From Tricholoma matsutake (lineage: Eukaryota; Basidiomycota; Agaricomycetes; Agaricales; Tricholomataceae), in assembly GCA_026075535.2 (NCBI GenBank), contig AP026549.1, forward strand, positions 8,742,001-8,806,000: a stretch of DNA of 64,000 nt, in the 5' to 3' direction. Below are positions 1 through 12,900 of this stretch, piece after piece (position 1 is the stretch's first letter; each line of letters starts with the position of its first letter). The notes beneath the pieces are model-generated. The model had not been told where the DNA came from. It saw only the letters and a list, made by a program, of their open reading frames with translations, and made no database searches. The translations under genes and the position numbers were made by a program.

Positions 1-1137
1 CATATGGACTTATCATTGGTGCTTGTTCCCAGTGCTGATGATAATTTTGTCCATTGATTACTTAATTGTCCAAACATTCTGTATCTACAACTGCATTGAA
101 GTTATGATATCCCGCTATACAAACCTCGAATCCATGCCTCACTGGCCATATAAACCTGACCCTGTTACTGCTGGCAAATTTGCTACCGCATTGAATCAAA
201 TAGAAGTCAAGCATCAGAGGAATGCCGATTTCCTAGAGAACCCTCACCCTACAGTCAAACCTACTGAGTTCCAGGAGCAGGCCATCGCTGCTCAACAGGT
301 AGCTCATGATCTCAGCATTTGAGAGAGTACTATGGGACTACTACCAGCATGGAATGATCTAGCACATGGGCAGGAAGTGCTGTTGTATGGAACATCACGT
401 CTCCATGCTGCAATCACTGCATGGATCCTTGCAGTAGATAATGATGAAGACTATGAAGAGTCATGGTTGGGGTGGGTGTCTAGCCTATTTTTCGAGACTG
501 TAAGTGAACATATTGTGATTGCCAATTATCTGATCACCAATACCAACTTAGAAGGAATTCTTGATGGCCACTGGAATTTATGCCTCTATGGGTGGCAGTG
601 CTCCATACACTCCCCCGCTCATCATGGAAACCATAAAGATGGTACAGGATGGGACTTTGGGGTGCTTGGAATGCAATGATCCTGAGGGCAAAGATTTTCT
701 GGAACTAGAATACATTCCAGCGATACAAAGGTACTTGAAGGTTGATGCTGATGACCCCACCCATATTGTCAATAGCTATATCAATTCTTGGTGGAGTAAA
801 CAGAACGATCTGGAGAACTACAACTCATACCCATTCGCTCCACATGACTTCCTGGTGGTTCATTGGCCACAAGTGAGTAACATGTTGTTGTCCTTTAATT
901 TATCTTAAGTTTCATCACATCCAGTTCACCTGGCAAGACCTATGGCCGGTCCCATATGCCGCCGGTGACCTGGCCAAAATACAATTAATGATGAAGATCT
1001 TCGATGACCTGCATTCGACATGGAAAAGGATGACTGAGACGGTCCGAGGAAATGATGCCCAACTTCAGAAGGACAGGAAATTGTTGGCTTACTGGGAGGA
1101 TGTGCAGAATCAGGTTAGGGAGCACCTTGACACTTAA
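1..1137 (+). pseudogene. Hypothetical basidiomycete protein (3' part), broken by one TGA
   Basis: Not recognised as a named family. The reading frame enters from the left edge. An in-frame TGA lies at 320-322 (between ...HDLSI and ESTMGLL...), after which the same frame continues. Two clean introns follow: 500-551 (GTAAGT...TTAG, 52 nt) and 873-924 (GTGAGT...CCAG, 52 nt), both in phase 0. The joined exons read ...LFFET-KEFLMATG... and ...VVHWPQ-FTWQDLWP..., ending with TAA at 1135-1137. The C-terminal part is Trp/Tyr-rich with a charged helical tail (MTETVRGNDAQLQKDRKLL). The last exon (from about 1038) is duplicated, inverted, at about 16020-16119, so this gene or its tail belongs to a repeated unit. 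It lies upstream of a KDZ transposase in the same orientation. It may be a transposon passenger or a host gene fragment; the sequence does not decide. Confidence 0.5.
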
Positions 1138-2110
1138 CAAGTCATCTATGTAGGAAAAGATAAACATTGTAGTGACCGGTGCCGGTAGTGATAAAGTCAC
1201 TTGTGGCGATAAGCATCCAAGGTCAAGAGCTAAGTGAATGACCAGTGCCGGTTATTGTAGAACCCCATGAGCTATGAAAATGTGTATGGGCCCATCCAAA
1301 AAGAATACAGGGAAATGGGCCCATACGAATGATACACTCGATGGAATGATTGGGTGGGCCCATGACAGTAAAAGGAAAACAGTATGGGCCCACACGACTA
1401 TAGCGTACAGGACTTGAATTACTGCTGTTATTACAAATCATAAAGAATATATCCTAAAACAGTACATTGTAGTGACCGGTGCCGGTAGGGATATACACAA
1501 GAACGTAACAGAAGAGAACAATCATTAGTCGAAGATGGTAGTAATGTGCAATGAGAGTAGACATAGATTAATCCTGACACTGGCCAGAAAGCAACTGTCG
1601 CTTGTGTGGCAGTCAGCTATTTCCAAACTGTATCTCTCAGCACCGGAAAAGGTAAAGGTGGCACTGGTCATTCACATAGCTCTTAAAAGACTTGTATACT
1701 AATTGCAGCCACTGTGCACTACAATATGGATAACAAATGCAGGAATGGTGACATGCTGTATGCTGTAGGAATGTGGGAGGATAAGGATATATGCAAAATC
1801 AGTACATTGCAGTGACCGGCACCAGTAGTGATAAAGTCACTGGTGGCGATAAGCATCCAAGTCAAGAGCAAAGTGAATGACCAGTGCAGAATATATGCTA
1901 AAACAGTACATTGGAGTGATGGGCGCCAGAGAAGACAATGTCATGCCGATCACTCCCATAGCTCTTAGACTTGTACACTAATCGCCGCTGGTGGTCACTG
2001 ATAACAAAAAGCAATGACATGCTGTAAAAGTAAGAAACTATTGACCAATGGGTATCACAAACACTGCCGGTGCAATTTGACATTGGAAACATCGACAGTA
2101 GCTTTGTGAG
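1138..2110. repeat. GCCGGT-rich interspersed repeat array (left)
   Basis: Several diverged units carry cores like GACCGGTGCCGGTAGTGA followed by TAAAGTCAC (e.g. 1170-1200, 1470-1490, 1810-1835), so the outer GTGAC and GTCAC can pair. The segment GTGGCGATAAGCATCCAAG occurs twice (about 1203 and 1843) in direct orientation. A block with TATGGGCCCA motifs (1285-1395) also occurs, inverted, at 15760-15880. Homology to 15540-16310 is extensive, but the blocks there are in a different order, so this is a mosaic array rather than a simple terminal inverted repeat. No gene is seen here. Confidence 0.7.
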
Positions 2111-2226
2111 TATGACCTAGGTAACGTGTTAGTATGCTGTGTAGAACAGTCCCATAGTAACCTCTACATGGTACCATTGTCATTTACATCGCCATGTTGC
2201 CATGTTTCCTCACTGCCTACAGTGCC

Positions 2227-2233
2227 TATATAA
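2227..2233 (+). promoter_or_regulatory. TATA box of the KDZ gene
   Basis: TATATAA lies 47 bp upstream of the ATG at 2280, a plausible spacing for a fungal core promoter with a short 5' leader. Confidence 0.5.
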
Positions 2234-2279
2234 TCCTGGAGATGCTTGTTCATAATTTTACATCACTCTACAAACCATC

Positions 2280-5200
2280 ATGCCTAGAGGACACACTCGC
2301 ACCATCATTGGAAGAATCACCCAGATGACTGTCATTCACTCCCAGACATCGTGGGGACCCAGGGATCGCCTTGTACCAGTTCGGCAAAGTCCTCAGTCAA
2401 CTCCAAGGCATAAGAAGGCCAAGATAAGTGCACCAGTGTCAGGATCGGTGACCACATCCAACACCAATATAACATCTCTGATGTCCGATGAACCAATTGA
2501 GCATCACGCTCTAAATTTCATTGCAGATCTTGATCCCCCCTCTTCAAAGGTGACTTATTATGGCTACCACATTTACTATGCTAATATTACCCTCAGACAC
2601 CTCAAGATTACATCGAAGAATGGTTGCCTAAAAAGGCCATGTATTTGGAAGCACTACTATCCAATGAAGTACTCGATTGCATGAAATGCAATTTGTGTGG
2701 GGATGATGCTGCTACCTGGCAATGCCGAGACTGTCTTTTCAATCCCATGTTCTGTACTGACTGCTGCCGTGATAACCATGCTTCTAACCCATTTCACCGC
2801 ATCGACCACTGGACAGGTTCCTATTTTGAACCAGCTTGGTTGTTCCAAGTCAGGTTAGTTTTACATCTCGGTCACAATGGTGCATCCTGCCCAAGTTACT
2901 TTCACCCATCAGCGCCAGATGTGGTTGGACAAGAGGCCAACAATTATGAAGATGATTTGGATGATGCAACAGAAGGTGATGGAACCAACAACATCATCAA
3001 GGAGATGAAAAGGTTTACCAGTGTTTATGACCTTGGTCCCACAACTTTCCCAATGCCAATGGATTGTCACAAATTGACAGTAATCGATGTTTCTGGTGTA
3101 CATCGTATGTGGGTCAAGTGGTGTAATTGCCCTAATTCCTGTCAAGAGCAGGAAAATCACTTGTTGCAATCGGGGCTTTTCCTGGTCAGCTACAAAAATA
3201 TCAAGACCACATTCACATTTAAAGTCCTCGATGATGCACGATTGTCCAATCTGGAATGTAAATCTTCAGCCTATCAATACTACCAGAAGCTCTGGCACAT
3301 GACTTCACCCTTATTTCCTAGTGCCATGGAGGTATGATTGATATACTACAGTTGTCAATATCTCTGACATCGGTACTTGAGGATCGATACAGGGAGCTTC
3401 TCAGGGCAAGCCGGCTATGGCGAATGTTGAAACATTTGAAGTGGAGAGGCCGCTGGGGAGAATCACAGTCCAGTGCCAGCGGCTCATTGGCGGCTGCAAT
3501 GCATGGTGCGACTGACATCCCAACATTCTGTGCTGCATGTCCTCAGCCTGGTGTCAATCTGCCAGAAAATTGGACCGAGGATCCTGACCAGTAAGTCAAA
3601 TTGCATGAATTGGAATGTGTTTAATGTAATCTTACCTCAGAATGGCATACACTTGGACTTTTGTCATGGATGGAAACTTCACCGCTGTTCATCAGAAGCG
3701 CGAAAATGCTCACCGTGATATTAAGCTCAGTCATGGTGATTTTTTCATGACCGAGCTGAATTGCTACAAAGAACACCTCGCCGTTGCTAAGGAAGTCACA
3801 GAGGTAAGATATTTGAAAGACTTTCAGCGTATTTACTAACTCCAAATTAGAAACTGACCTGCAATGAGCATCATGCTGTAAATGATCGCTTCATCAAATA
3901 CAAGGGTCTTGATGTAACCGGTGTTGGTGCAACTGCTTGTGGCCATCATGGTTGCTTCTGCCCCAGTGCGGTGGTTGACTTCCAAAAAGGGGAACGGTGA
4001 GATATCTTCACATTTTGAGAGACATTGTGTAATGTTTTCCAGACAAGCAAACATGGACTATTCTTTATCTGAAGCCTTGAAAAACACTAATATCACCAGA
4101 CTCAAGAAAATCATTTTGATTTATGATATAATGTGCCAGTATTGGAAGAGGCTCAGACTTCAGATGGAGGAGAGTCAGTATATCCAGCTACCACTTGGCA
4201 TCACCATTCTGCATGGTATTGGTCTTTTCCATGTCGGTGGCCATGTCTGGCAATGTTTCTCACGCTTTTCACTGAGTTTCATTCCCGGCGCTGGACAAGT
4301 GGATGGAGAAATCCTTGAATCATTGTGGTCAGTGTTGAATGAAATCTCACCTACTACCCAAAATGCTACCATTTCTGGATGGATTGAAACCTTGGATGAT
4401 CATATGGGGGATTCCAACTTCAAAAAAATGCAGGACATAGGTGAATACATGTTTGTACCTTGTGCCAGATTGACTTGGAACCAGATGTAGTGGTTACCAC
4501 TGCCCGCCGATTCAGAGCCGCTGTGGCAGGTGAGGAGGAAAGTCAGGTGGACCTATTGCAGTACACGGCAAACTCAGACCCTGAGGAGATTGCAACCTGG
4601 AAAGAATTGGAAAAACACTCTCAGGCAACATGTCTAACCGATCCAGAAGCAATGGACATCTATGATATAAACCCTGGTCAGGTAGTGGTCACACGAAGCA
4701 ACCTTCAAATGAACCTTCTAGAGGATGAAGATGAAACCGGTGATGGAAAGGGTGAAACCACCTGGGTTGCTCTTGGCCTCAAACTTGAGGAAGCCCAGTG
4801 CATATCCAGCCATTGCAAAATATTCCTATGCTAACTAGTATCAGACTGGCTCTTTGGACCTTTATACATCAACAGTGTTTGGTGTTGTCCAAGGCTGATA
4901 AGCTGAAGATTGCAACAAAATGGCAAAACCTTGATATCAGAGTGGATTCCTTCATTGCTAAATCAGAACAATTTGTGAACAATGACACATTGGATACACT
5001 GCAAAAGCTTAATGACTTGCCACCGAGACCAGTACTCCCATCACAAGCTCCCAATTACCAGACTAACTCAGATGATGATGATCAAAGCAACCCGTTTATT
5101 ACAAGGCCCCTGGTAGCAGCAGTCCATACCGCTGAAACACACCCATTACCTCTTCCCTCTACATTTGGCTTTCCACAAATTACTCAGCTTGGTTTGGATT

Positions 5201-5934
5201 CCCTCACCGAGAAAGAGTTGAGATTGAGGGAAGGACAAGCAAACGATGAGCTCCAGGGCGTTAGAATGGCCCTTGGTGAGAAATCTTTCTTATTCAGAAA
5301 GAATTTACGTCTTGCCACCTCCAAGAACAAAAAGGGAAGGGCTTGGTCAAAGGTGCATGCTATTAGCCGCCAGGTTCAAGCACATCATCAGGTATACAAT
5401 GCTGCAAGGGCTGCAATGGTATCATTGGGATGTTCACCTGAGATGCAGTCCAAGTATCAGGTATTGCGCCGGGACGAACTCAAGATTTCAACTGCCACGG
5501 TGAGGGGTGGTACCGGCAATGCTGAGGGTGGAAGCCGGAGACAGGATGAACCATTGCCATGGTTTTGGACCATTAATGTCCAAGCTGATGTCGAGGCAAG
5601 CAAAATGATGAAAGAATGTAAGTACACCTCAATTCACTTTAATGAGCGACTTCACTATTATTTAGTCTACAGGGTGCACTGGTTACGGGCGAATGCCAAA
5701 CATGATAGATGGTCAGAGGAGTTATCAATTACTAGTCATGAAATGGCTTAGATCCCATGTTATTTTCTTCACAGAGCAGAGGTCTGGGTTAACTGCTTGG
5801 AGACTCAGACCTTGCCGGGGGCTTTGGCATATACCAAACATCAGGTGGCAAACTGGAAAAGGATGGCCACTTCCTCCGTGCATATTTTCAAAGCCATACA
5901 TCCATGGGTAGGAAATGTCTGGGGTTTTGAGTAG
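2280..5934 (+). pseudogene. KDZ-family transposase with CxC2 cysteine cluster; one in-frame TAG near the C-terminus
   Basis: A nine-exon model fits throughout: introns 2550-2596, 3332-3381, 3591-3640, 3804-3850, 3997-4042, 4441-4484, 4798-4844 and 5618-5665 (44-50 nt, all GT-AG). The joined frame runs 1,030 codons to a TAG at 5749-5751, then 60 more codons in frame to TAG 5932-5934. Near the N-terminus is the CxC2 cluster (CNLCGDD...CRDC...CTDCC...H...H). The middle has the KDZ hallmarks: YTWTFVMDGNF, ACGHHGCFCP then VVDFQKGE, YDIMCQYWKRL, and VDGEILESLWSVLNEISP, which holds conserved acidic residues of the RNase H-like fold. The C-terminus has YRVHWLRANAKHDRWSEEL followed by HRAEVW. The internal TAG sits where homologues usually have Trp (HEM-x-W), so TGG to TAG is the likely lesion. 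KDZ elements are DNA transposons of basidiomycetes; this copy is nearly intact. Confidence 0.9.
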
Positions 5935-5939
5935 CCAGG

Positions 5940-6830
5940 TAATTGGAAGGATGCCGTGTTTGGCAGCCTACACTAGACTTATGTTTATGGGAAAGACAGG
6001 ATCAAATTATCTTCGTTGGATGGAAGTAGGAACCATAAGTTACTACAATTAAAAGAACTGGAAGTTACTATACCTTCGTTGCATGGAAGTAGGCACGAAG
6101 GTTAAGGAATAAAAAATAAGTAATATATAAGAAAAAGATTGACCATGCAAGTAAAAGGCCGCATCAAGTGTAGTGTGTGATTTGGGAAGGCTGCATCGGG
6201 TGTAGTCACATAATAGGAAAATACCGCATCAATAGGATAATGTCAGTGCTGCTGGATGTGGATGGAAGGGTAATAAAGATGTATGGTGTCATTGCCAGGA
6301 TGCATATCGCCGGTGTGTTGTTGTTGTATTCACCTGTGGCTGTGCTGGCGGCGAGGGTGATTGTGTCAGCGATGTGTGTAGCTGTGCCAGCGCTGTGGGA
6401 GTGTGTTGGTAGCGTGGGGTGGTCGTAACTCACTGTAACACATACATTGGTATATCAGGTGTTAGTTGGTGATGCACCATAGGTGGCTATGCTATCGCCG
6501 GTGGCTGTGTCAGCGATGTGTGTGGTGTGCCGGTGCAGTGGAAGTGTGTAATGGCGGCATAGGTAAATTAGCTCGTATTCGACCATACTTGCTGCATGTA
6601 CCCTGCCACCGACATTGTAATTGCAGCCCCACTGACAACACATCCATCTATCGGCGAATGGCTCAAATGGCTCAAATGGCTCAAATGGCTCGATTGGAGC
6701 CATGACTGAAGACAACAACTGATGGTTTACTAATCTTACCTTTTTTTTATAAAATTCTAAATAATTGGCGGACCACCCAGCTAATAATACTCCACTACTC
6801 ACTGTTCTGCTCTGGGACATTGTGATATAT
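5940..6830. repeat. Interspersed repeat, inverted copy at 26.27-27.08 kb
   Basis: The segment matches 26270-27085 in reverse complement over most of its length. Shared blocks include the CCTTCGTTGCATGGAAGTAGG motif region, GGCCGCATCAAGTGTAGTGTG, and a central part with repeated GTGTCAGCGATGTGTGT-like units (6300-6540). It starts directly after the KDZ reading frame. A short tandem of GGCTCAAAT lies near 6656-6695. No coding sequence is supported. It could be a non-autonomous element or an untranslated part of the KDZ element. Confidence 0.6.
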
Positions 6831-7001
6831 TAAGGTGTGGCAAGAGGATTAAAGGTGTACCGAGCGAAGTTGTGGGTATATTAGGGTATATTGAGGCTGA
6901 AATATGACCTGTAAATAGTCCTCAGGGACAGTCTGATGCAATATCAAGGTACCTAATGTATTTGCCAGCACAACCTGTCTACTGCGTCCACATTGACTAT
7001 C

Positions 7002-9426
7002 ATGTCCGCCAAGGATGCTGATCAAAGCAGGGAAGACTTTGGCAGCTGTCCTTCAAGTTCTAGCTCAGATGATGGAAATCAGACCGACGAGCATGCGGAA
7101 TTTCAACCAGTTGCCCATAAGTGGTCACCAGCGGAACTGAATGTGCTACGGCAATGAGTGGACGACTGGAAGACATCGAAAAACCGCAAAGTGCAACAAC
7201 TAACCTTACAAGGTGCCATGACGGACTTATTTAATTTACCTGTTAAACCTCCAATGGATGGCCTGCAGGAAGTGAGCAATAAGCCCTTGATGTATATTCT
7301 GCTCTTTGACAAACATGATTATCAGCATATTAGAGCTTGGTACAGACAAAATGCTCAGAAACCACCGAAGGCGGCGGTTGGCAAGGTCCCTCCATGGCGC
7401 AAAGTAATTATCCACCTGTATGGGTCAGAAATAGAGGCGGCGATTGGACGGGAGGCTCCAGAACTGGAGAAAGGACGACCAGACTGGATGGCTGAATATT
7501 TGCGGCAATATGTGAAGGTCAACAAAAGAATCTCCAATGATTCAAAGGAAAATGCAAAGATTGAGGCACTTCAGCAACAATGGATGAATACCGGCCCACT
7601 GTCGGCTGTTCGGTGAAAGTACATGTATTGCCCGTAATTCAGTAACTTGGCTGAATTGATCTTAGGGATGCCAAGAAAACACTCACAAAGCATATGAATG
7701 AAGTTCAAAATTCGATGTACCTTGAACTTGGGGTTTGAATAGTTGTGTTGGGTGGATGGGTAAATCCAGCAGGCAAGAGGAAGTGGAGCATGTATGCCCA
7801 TTCACCTGGCATTTAACAGCAACTAATGAAGAATTTGTAGGTTTGAAACAAATAGCTTTCTAGGCAACAATAAGCCAAATTTCATCGCCGATGAACCTGG
7901 GTGGCATGAAAAGCCTATTGCAGACACATTCGAGTCATACATCGAGGAATATCTCACCGCCGATGAAGAGGAGAAATCAGTAATACGACCTGCTGGTGGG
8001 GCAAAGCCTAAACAAATCCTGGAGACTGGAGTGAAGGGACAGCCACTGCTACCGGCAAACTGTCTTATCCGCCACGGCGACAATGCCCAGTTTTTGAATT
8101 ACCAAAAACAAGTTTTACGGGCATACATTGAAAGGATGTACAGTGAGTGAACCATTTTTGATTAATGAAGATACTGATCCCCGGCAAGATTTAGCTGCAA
8201 GGAGAACCTCCGGTCATGTCCCGTGGCTTGATATTCACACACAGCAATCTGAATCTATCAACCAGGTGGACTATATGCCTCTGCAGAAAGGAGGAAAGAG
8301 CTGTGCAACTTCCTCGGCGCCGGGGAGATCACGAGCATTGACTGCGGTGCCAGAAGACTCAGATGAATCACTGGATGAGGAGTTTGTATTATTGTGGGAA
8401 CCATCGAAAATGCATAAACATGATATCAAGGCATGTTTTACCCATTGGATGGGAAGGCAGGAAGAAGGAAAGATTGGTTTCAAATTCACAAATGTCCTTA
8501 ATTCACCAGAGGGAACACTTTGGCTGGCAGTTCGATTACAAGAACTTACAGACTTGGATGACATGGAGACCGAAGGAACGACAGCAGCTCCATGCAACCC
8601 ACCGAAGTGCAAACAAACCAAAAAGAAAACAAAAGGCAAATGGCCCAAGGCCACCACACAGCAACCCAAAAGTGAGAGTGCACCAGTACCGAAACAACAA
8701 AAGAAAAAGGAGCAAGCCGCTGGGTTAGCTCCACTGCTACCGGAAAACCTGATGCCGCTGGAATGGGACCTTTTGGTCGATCCCATGCTCCAGAAGGCGC
8801 TCATTCCACCTGGCCAATATGTAACAGTGGAGGATCACAATATTCCGGCAATGACGGGTTTGACAACCGGTCCTACAGGAGTCGACATGACAGAGCCTAC
8901 CTATGCTAGCTATCTTGCAGATTTGGAGCGTGGGGGTCATTTAATGAATGGTCCGGTTCCTGCATGGATGGAACATGGTAGTATCCATGATTCCACTGCA
9001 CCTGCCCTCCAACCGGCCATTTGGCAAGATCAAAATTCTCACCAGAACATGACACTAGCTTCATTACTGATGGATACCATCCCCGAGGCAACATCAGTTG
9101 CTTCAACCGATAGTGTAATCCCTGACCACAGAAAGCATTGGATGAAAACATGATCAAGATCCTGCACTCGCAACACCGATGAAGTGACTACAACACAGGA
9201 TGCTGGAATGAGTACACCAGCAGAAGGAAGCAAGGGAAAGCTGAAAAGAGCACAGTCGAATGACCACAATAGTCGCGGCCGGTGGCCTAAAAAATCAAAG
9301 CCCAGCAACACTGATGTCGAAGTGATGAATGTGACAATGGATCCCAGCCTCCATCCAAAGCCAAGACCAAAAGCTCGTGGAGATGCATCCACTGACCCCC
9401 AGGATACATTTGACTTAAGACACTGA
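7002..9426 (+). pseudogene. Hypothetical multi-exon protein broken by in-frame TGA codons
   Basis: Not a named family. ATG at 7002 opens an acidic, Ser-rich leader (MSAKDADQSREDFGSCPSSS) and then KWSPAELNVLRQ, interrupted by TGA 7155-7157. The frame continues with a helix-rich domain (WYRQNAQKPPKAAVGKVPPW). A 5' splice site (CG/GTGAAAG) and acceptor near 7668 lead to DAKKTLTKHMNEVQ..., with another TGA at 7736-7738. A later exon runs about 7842-8142, then a 46-nt intron (8143-8188), then a long Lys/Pro-rich tail with TKKKTKGKWPK and KQQKKKEQ (possible basic nuclear-targeting runs). A further TGA at 9151-9153 is followed by the same frame to TGA 9424-9426. All three premature stops are TGA. 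It sits downstream of the KDZ gene on the same strand and could be a second gene of that element. Confidence 0.5.
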
Positions 9427-9447
9427 CATGCACAATAAACCATGCCT

Positions 9448-9452
9448 TTGGA
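9448..9452. repeat. Copia target-site duplication, left (TTGGA)
   Basis: TTGGA precedes the 5' LTR and is repeated directly after the 3' LTR at 15151-15155. Confidence 0.9.
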
Positions 9453-9726
9453 TGTTGAAATTAATCCCAGTGATGCATGCTGTATACATGAGGCAATACA
9501 TGCAGCATATGCATGTTACTGCGCTTACTGTGCATACATGCGGTAAACACATTCCTGAGTCATGTGACGTCCTTATTATTATGTATATAAGGAGAACCTG
9601 TACCGTAGTAGGAATACAGTGTTCTTACCTCTGCTAACCCTAGCTGTAAGTCTAAGTAAACCCCAGGTAGGTTGTAAGGAACGTGTTGTCTCTTCCACTG
9701 TGCAGCATATATAGTCTGCTCCAACA
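9453..9726 (+). repeat. 5' LTR of the Copia element
   Basis: 274 bp, starting TGTTGAAATTAATCCC and ending TGCTCCAACA. It differs from the 3' LTR at only three positions (near 9513, 9532 and 9712). At each the 5' LTR has TG or CA where the 3' LTR has CG. A TATA-like TATATAAGG lies near 9585. Confidence 0.95.
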
Positions 9727-9738
9727 GGTTATGGGCCC
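9727..9738 (+). promoter_or_regulatory. Primer-binding site for an internal initiator-tRNA-Met fragment
   Basis: GGTTATGGGCCC abuts the 5' LTR. Its complement GGGCCCATAACC is the anticodon stem-loop (CAU anticodon) of initiator tRNA-Met, not a tRNA 3' end. This matches the half-tRNA priming known for Drosophila copia and yeast Ty5. Confidence 0.7.
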
Positions 9739-9975
9739 TGCTGGGCACGTCGCGAACGCGCCTTAATTGGCTGCAAACGACGTTGACTTCATTGTCTCCA
9801 AATTATAACCTTGCGCTCTTCGTGAGCTGCATTGCGCTCCCTGCGAGCTGCACATAAAACCTAGGTTGACTAGGGTTAACCACTCTGAAGGAGTGTTTTC
9901 TCCTGAGAACGTTAAATGTGTTTTATTGAGTAAAAAGACTGATTGAGCGCTTTTAACAGCTGCCACCACAAAATC

Positions 9976-12900
9976 ATGTCTTCAACTCTTGAGAAACTTG
10001 TTCAAACTTTCGACGGATCAAATTACATTCAATGGGCCGACTCAATGAAGGCATGGCTCAGGTCTCAGGGCCTCTGGCAAATAACTAGCAGGGCGGAGCA
10101 AAAACCACCCCCGGCGCCTCCCTTGATGGCGACGAACGCTACTTTGGTAGTGGATGCTAATGCCAAGCTCCAGACCTGGAGCAACAAAAATGACCAGGCC
10201 ATTGGTAGCCTAGTGCTCTGCCTGGCCCCCTCCATTTGGCAGCATGCCAACTCAAAGGACACTGCTGAGGAGGTGTGGGATCTCATCCGCACCGATTATG
10301 GTGTGGACGGCCCCTCCCAAGTCTTCACGGACTTTAGGTCCGCAATAGCGATCAAGATCCCAGCTGCGAACCCTGCACCGGAGATTGCTAGAATGGCAGA
10401 CAAATTTGAGCGCCTTACGGCTGCTAACGTCGCCATCCCCGAGCTAGTGCAAGCAATGATTCTACTTGCTGCGATGCCGCACGAGTACAATTCCTTGTCC
10501 GCAATGGTCCTTAACACGACCGCTACTAGCGCCTTGACATTTAAACATGTCAAGGACTCCATTGTCGCTGAAGCCTCAAGGCGCACAGCAGTAGGAAAGC
10601 CCGCTGGCCAGCCTCAGGCCAACAAACTTTCTGCTGTTAAGCGCAAAGGGGGAATCCCCAAATGGCAGCCCAAAGAAGGGCAAAACAGCAACGGAGACTC
10701 ATCCTGAAAGCGTGGACGACGAGGGGACAGAAAGACTAAGGAGGAGAAGCCGAAGGATAAACATACCCACCTCGCCTCCAAAGCCTATACCACCATAAAT
10801 GGTAATGGCACCATCATACCGCCGATGCCGCTTATACAGCGCATCGAAAGACGTGAACACACTCCCACAAGGGATCCTCGCCGCTGACCGCCTGCACAGG
10901 CATATACGGGCATGGCCTCTACCTCTCGTTCGGTTTATGCCGAACATCAGCAAGCTCGAGACACCCTCGAGCAAATGCAACTTCCGCGCAGCGCGAAAAA
11001 TTTGCGACCGCTGGAAGAGCACCTGACGGTGCGAGAAGGAAAGAGAAGAAGGATAGAACCAGAACCCGAGTCTAGGATCGAGGAGGTAGAAGACGATACC
11101 GTCTCCCTCGGATCTGAACCTCTAGTGTCTGATGAGGAAGTGTGGAAAGCCGTTGACGAAATGCTTGTCGATGAACCCCTTGATACAGGGGCGTATGATG
11201 ACAGGTCAGTCCTTTTCCCTGCCACAAGCACTAAGATTAATATTCCTATGAATACAGCGAACTTTTCATGTGAAATTTTACCGCTATTAAATGTATCATG
11301 GAATTATTTAGATCTTAATATATGTGCTATGTGTGCAAAGGGAGATTGTAAGAAAGGTGCCGACTGGATCATGGATTCAGGTGCATCAAAACACTTCACT
11401 GGTGAAATAAAAGATTTCGCTTCTTACAAGCCTTTACCAAGAAAGGACTCTACCTTGGTCCAAATGGCCACTGGTACTACTCATATAGTAGGAAAAGGAG
11501 CAGTCTTCATTGAACACCAGGTAGTATGTCATGGGAAGTCAGAGACACGTGAAACGCAGTTATACCCCGTCTACTACATACCCGACATTAATACTCAATT
11601 GATGTCAATGGGGGTCTTTTTACAAGACGGAAGTGATGTGCGTGGTTCCTCCGCACACATTTCATTTATCAAGCATGGAAACCCAATCATGCATTGTGTC
11701 CCTCTAAGGAGGAATGACACGATCTATTGGGCTCGGACTCATATACTGAGCACCAAAAAGGTTAATGTCGCGACCATTTATGTCGCTGACTACTTGACTT
11801 GGCATAGGCGACTTGGACACCCATCCAAAGAGGCGCTAGGGAAAATGCCTAAAAGCACCATAAAATTCCCAAGGAATTTAATTATTCCTAAAGACAAAAT
11901 TATATGTCCAGGGTGTGCAGAAGGGAAAATGACCTCAAAATCTTTTCCCGAGTCAGACTCATGAGCTGACAAATCCTTTGAATTAATACATTCCGACCTA
12001 AAGGAACTCCTGGTACTATTGTACCACAAACATAAATACTTCATTGTATTTCTGGATGACAAAATGTCACATATTTGGGTCCAATGTCTCAGAAAGAAAT
12101 CTGACGCTGCTGCAGCGATTAGACAATTTCAAGTGATGGCTAAAACCCAATATGGCGCTACAATCAAGCGCTGGCATGTCGATCCAGGGGGGGAGTTCAA
12201 GGATTGTGAGCTACAAAAACAGCTCAAGGACTTAGGCATCAAAATAGAGATGTCTGCACCCCACGTTCATCAACAGAACGGGCACGCAGAGTGCGCCATA
12301 AGGACAATAATGGAAAAGTCGCAAACCTTGCGATTCACCGCTTGTCTACCACAATCATGGTGGGAATTTTGCATAGAACATGCAACACATTTATACAACC
12401 GAACCCCAATAAGGTGCCTGAAATGGCTGACACCTTTTGAGGACCTGACAAAGGTCCGCCCAGATCTAAACAATCTGAAGGTCTTCGGTTGCGGTGCTTA
12501 TGTCTATCTACCAAAGGAAAAACGTCCAACAACATTATCTCCTCGATCGGAGTTAATGACGTACCTTGGAGTAGAAGATGGCATTAAAGCATATCGTTTC
12601 ATGCAACAAAATGGCACAATATTCATTGGTGCCACGGCACTATTTGATGAAACGATGTTCCCATGCTGTCCCGGAGCTAAAACTCCTGCCAAGACAGACC
12701 TTGGTGATTTTCCACCTCCAGAACCAGAAGATGACGACCACTCATCTGGAATGGATGGCGATGACCCTATACCGCCACAAAATCCGCCCCTTCCTCCATC
12801 ATTAAAAGATGATGATGATGATTTACCAAGCGAGCAAAAGGCGCATGATGATGCGACTAACGCTCCTCCTCTGCCGCCTCCAGTTAACACTGAGGACTTT

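Noticed and set aside
8271..8804. Antisense open frame of 177 codons
   Set aside because: It overlaps the Lys/Pro-rich coding exon on the plus strand and has no splice, motif or start context of its own.
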